Source: Flavobacteriales bacterium UBA7325
GTDB taxonomy: Bacteria > Bacteroidota > Bacteroidia > Flavobacteriales_D > Crocinitomicaceae
Length of the DNA: 37,457 bases
Assembly (NCBI GenBank): GCA_002471375.1
Contig: DKPV01000004.1
Location: 44,282-81,738, forward strand
Direction: 5' to 3'
A program made the translations under genes and the position numbers. Shown here in pieces: positions 36,408 to 37,457 of the stretch (position 1 is the stretch's first letter; each line of letters starts with the position of its first letter). Below the pieces are notes generated by a model that saw only the letters and a list, made by a program, of their open reading frames with translations, was not told the DNA's origin and did not search any database.

Positions 36408-36514
36408 CGTGTAATTTTAATCAGACTTCAAGTATAGGTAGGATGATTGCTCCATTCGGAACAAAAATGTTGGCTGGTACAATTGCGGGATAAAGGGTTT
36501 TTATCGGTTAGCGC

Positions 36515-37312
36515 CTACTTTTTGATAATAGATAGTAGAATTTGTTGGGATCCACCATCGTCCATGGCAGTTCCGAATTCCACCTCCAATGGCGTACCGA
36601 TCATTTCTTTTTCGTTTGCACGTAATTCTTTTATAAGTGCACTTTCACGTTGGACAACAAGTGAGCTTGCAAATCCAACCTTCTTATTCTCACCAACTAT
36701 GAGGTAAGTGAATTGACCGAATTCTACGAAACCTTGAAAAGTAGTTTCAAAATTCCCTTCTTGGTTTACAACATCAAAGGCTCTAGCATCAGAACAGTCA
36801 CTGTTTTTAACAACCGTGTAAGCTTCTTGATCCAAATAATCTTCAAACATTGCTGTTCTGCGCTTACTTAAGATCACTTTTGCGTCAGCGTCATAATAGG
36901 AAAGCACTTCGACAAAGTATGAACTATCGTTTATTGATTCTTCAAAAAATTGCTTTGAAGCGCATTTAACTTCGTCCTTATAATAGAATACGTTTGATAC
37001 GATTGAATTAGTTCCGGGTCGAACCATAAGCTCTTCAATTTTTAGAACTTCGCTAGAATCAGTTAGGAACAAATTTACTTGAACCATTTCCTCTCCACTA
37101 TCAGATCCTTTGGTGTAGTATAAACTGCTAGCGAGCTCCAATTCGTCGTTCAAATCTATCTCCATAAGATAGGCTTCAAGCTCATCGTTTGATGGTGTCT
37201 CAATTACTGGCTCATCAGTTTCATCTGAATCAGTGACGACTTCATCAGTTTTACAGCTAGCGCATGTTAAAATTAAAAGGAGCGTGGTTAGAGGGAATAA
37301 GTACTTGATCAT
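36515..37312 (-). CDS. Lipoprotein of unknown function
   Basis: The longest frame begins at 37420, but the ATG at 37312 is preferred because it starts a lipoprotein signal, MIKYLFPLTTLLLILTCASC (Cys at residue 20). The protein is then 265 residues. Right after the Cys is an acidic, Thr/Ser-rich spacer (DEVVTDSDETDEPVIE) as in surface-exposed lipoproteins. The rest is a beta-rich region with no domain that I recognise. It is single, with the barrel gene downstream on the same strand after a 107-base gap. Confidence 0.75.
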   Translation of the reverse strand: MIKYLFPLTTLLLILTCASCKTDEVVTDSDETDEPVIETPSNDELEAYLMEIDLNDELELASSLYYTKGSDSGEEMVQVNLFLTDSSEVLKIEELMVRPGTNSIVSNVFYYKDEVKCASKQFFEESINDSSYFVEVLSYYDADAKVILSKRRTAMFEDYLDQEAYTVVKNSDCSDARAFDVVNQEGNFETTFQGFVEFGQFTYLIVGENKKVGFASSLVVQRESALIKELRANEKEMIGTPLEVEFGTAMDDGGSQQILLSIIKK

Positions 37313-37375
37313 AAGGGGCTTCGTTTTAAAGAAAATGTATTGGAGCATAAAAGTAACAAGAATAGCTACGATTTC

Positions 37376-37406
37376 TTGTGAAATGAGAAAAGAGTACGTA
37401 TATTTG
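37376..37406 (+). promoter_or_regulatory. Bacteroidota-type promoter of the initiator tRNA
   Basis: TTG (37376-37378), 20 bases, then TATATTTG (37399-37406) agree with the -33/-7 consensus TTTG-N19-21-TAnnTTTG. Transcription would start near 37413, about 25 bases before the tRNA. Confidence 0.65.
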
Positions 37407-37437
37407 TGGCCGCTAAACATTTGAGTTTAGAATACAT

Positions 37438-37457
37438 CGCGGGGTGGAGCAGTTGGT
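37438..37457 (+). tRNA. Initiator tRNA-fMet, 5' part only
   Basis: CGCGGGGTGGAGCAG followed by TTGGT is the 5' acceptor arm, D-stem and start of the D-loop of tRNA-fMet; the first 15 bases agree with E. coli initiator tRNA from memory. A leading C, giving a mismatch at 1-72, is the initiator hallmark. The anticodon is outside the window. Confidence 0.8.

Overview
This window looks like an ordinary chromosomal stretch from a Bacteroidota bacterium, most likely Flavobacteriia or Flavobacteriales. The evidence is a MurF-alanine racemase fusion, two probable type IX secretion (T9SS) cargo proteins, a HYC_CC_PP protein next to a TonB-dependent receptor, a GLPGLI protein next to an outer-membrane barrel, and promoters of the Bacteroidota TAnnTTTG type. 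No phage, integrase, transposase or CRISPR array was seen. I cannot name the species.

Layout. (1) 1-240: the end of a helical, charged protein and its terminator. (2) 275-4619, minus: two exported amidohydrolase-family proteins with three amidohydrolase-like domains, only one of which keeps a recognisable metal site. (3) 4707-6678, plus: a tight run of a four-histidine membrane protein (cytochrome b-like), a lipoprotein cytochrome c and the GTPase HflX. (4) 6716-8938, minus: a choice-of-anchor-L adhesin-like T9SS type B protein. (5) 9074-10922, plus: an M20 dipeptidase and a small LEA-like lipoprotein. (6) 10946-13797, minus: thymidine kinase overlapping the MurF-Alr fusion through TTG/TGA. 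(7) 13974-20151, plus: a Glu-rich conserved protein overlapping an M28 peptidase, then a 1350-residue secreted protein with a T9SS-like tail. (8) 20233-23181, minus: an orphan histidine kinase and metK, with a strong terminator after metK. (9) 23280-25950, plus: a lipocalin-like lipoprotein and a Prc-like S41 protease. (10) 25922-26702: a decay zone holding an antisense fragment of a heme-copper oxidase and a small gene broken by an in-frame stop. (11) 26706-29336, minus: an unusual 876-residue membrane protein with a degenerate metallopeptidase-like part and a GxSxG hydrolase part. (12) 29439-32868: a HYC_CC_PP protein and a TonB receptor (minus), divergent from an Nfu-type Fe-S protein (plus), with a perfect inverted repeat between them. 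(13) 32906-36407, minus: an outer-membrane barrel overlapping a GLPGLI protein. (14) 36515-37457: a lipoprotein, then a promoter and the first 20 bases of an initiator tRNA cut by the window edge.

Most genes concern the cell envelope: export, outer-membrane receptors, periplasmic peptidases and peptidoglycan precursors. The items most worth following are the 876-residue fusion, the oxidase remnant that appears to supply the last codons of the S41 protease, the nonsense-interrupted gene beside it, the inverted repeat over the HYC_CC_PP start, and the three-domain amidohydrolase pair with two probable pseudo-enzyme domains. I did not see a clear new defence or mobile system.
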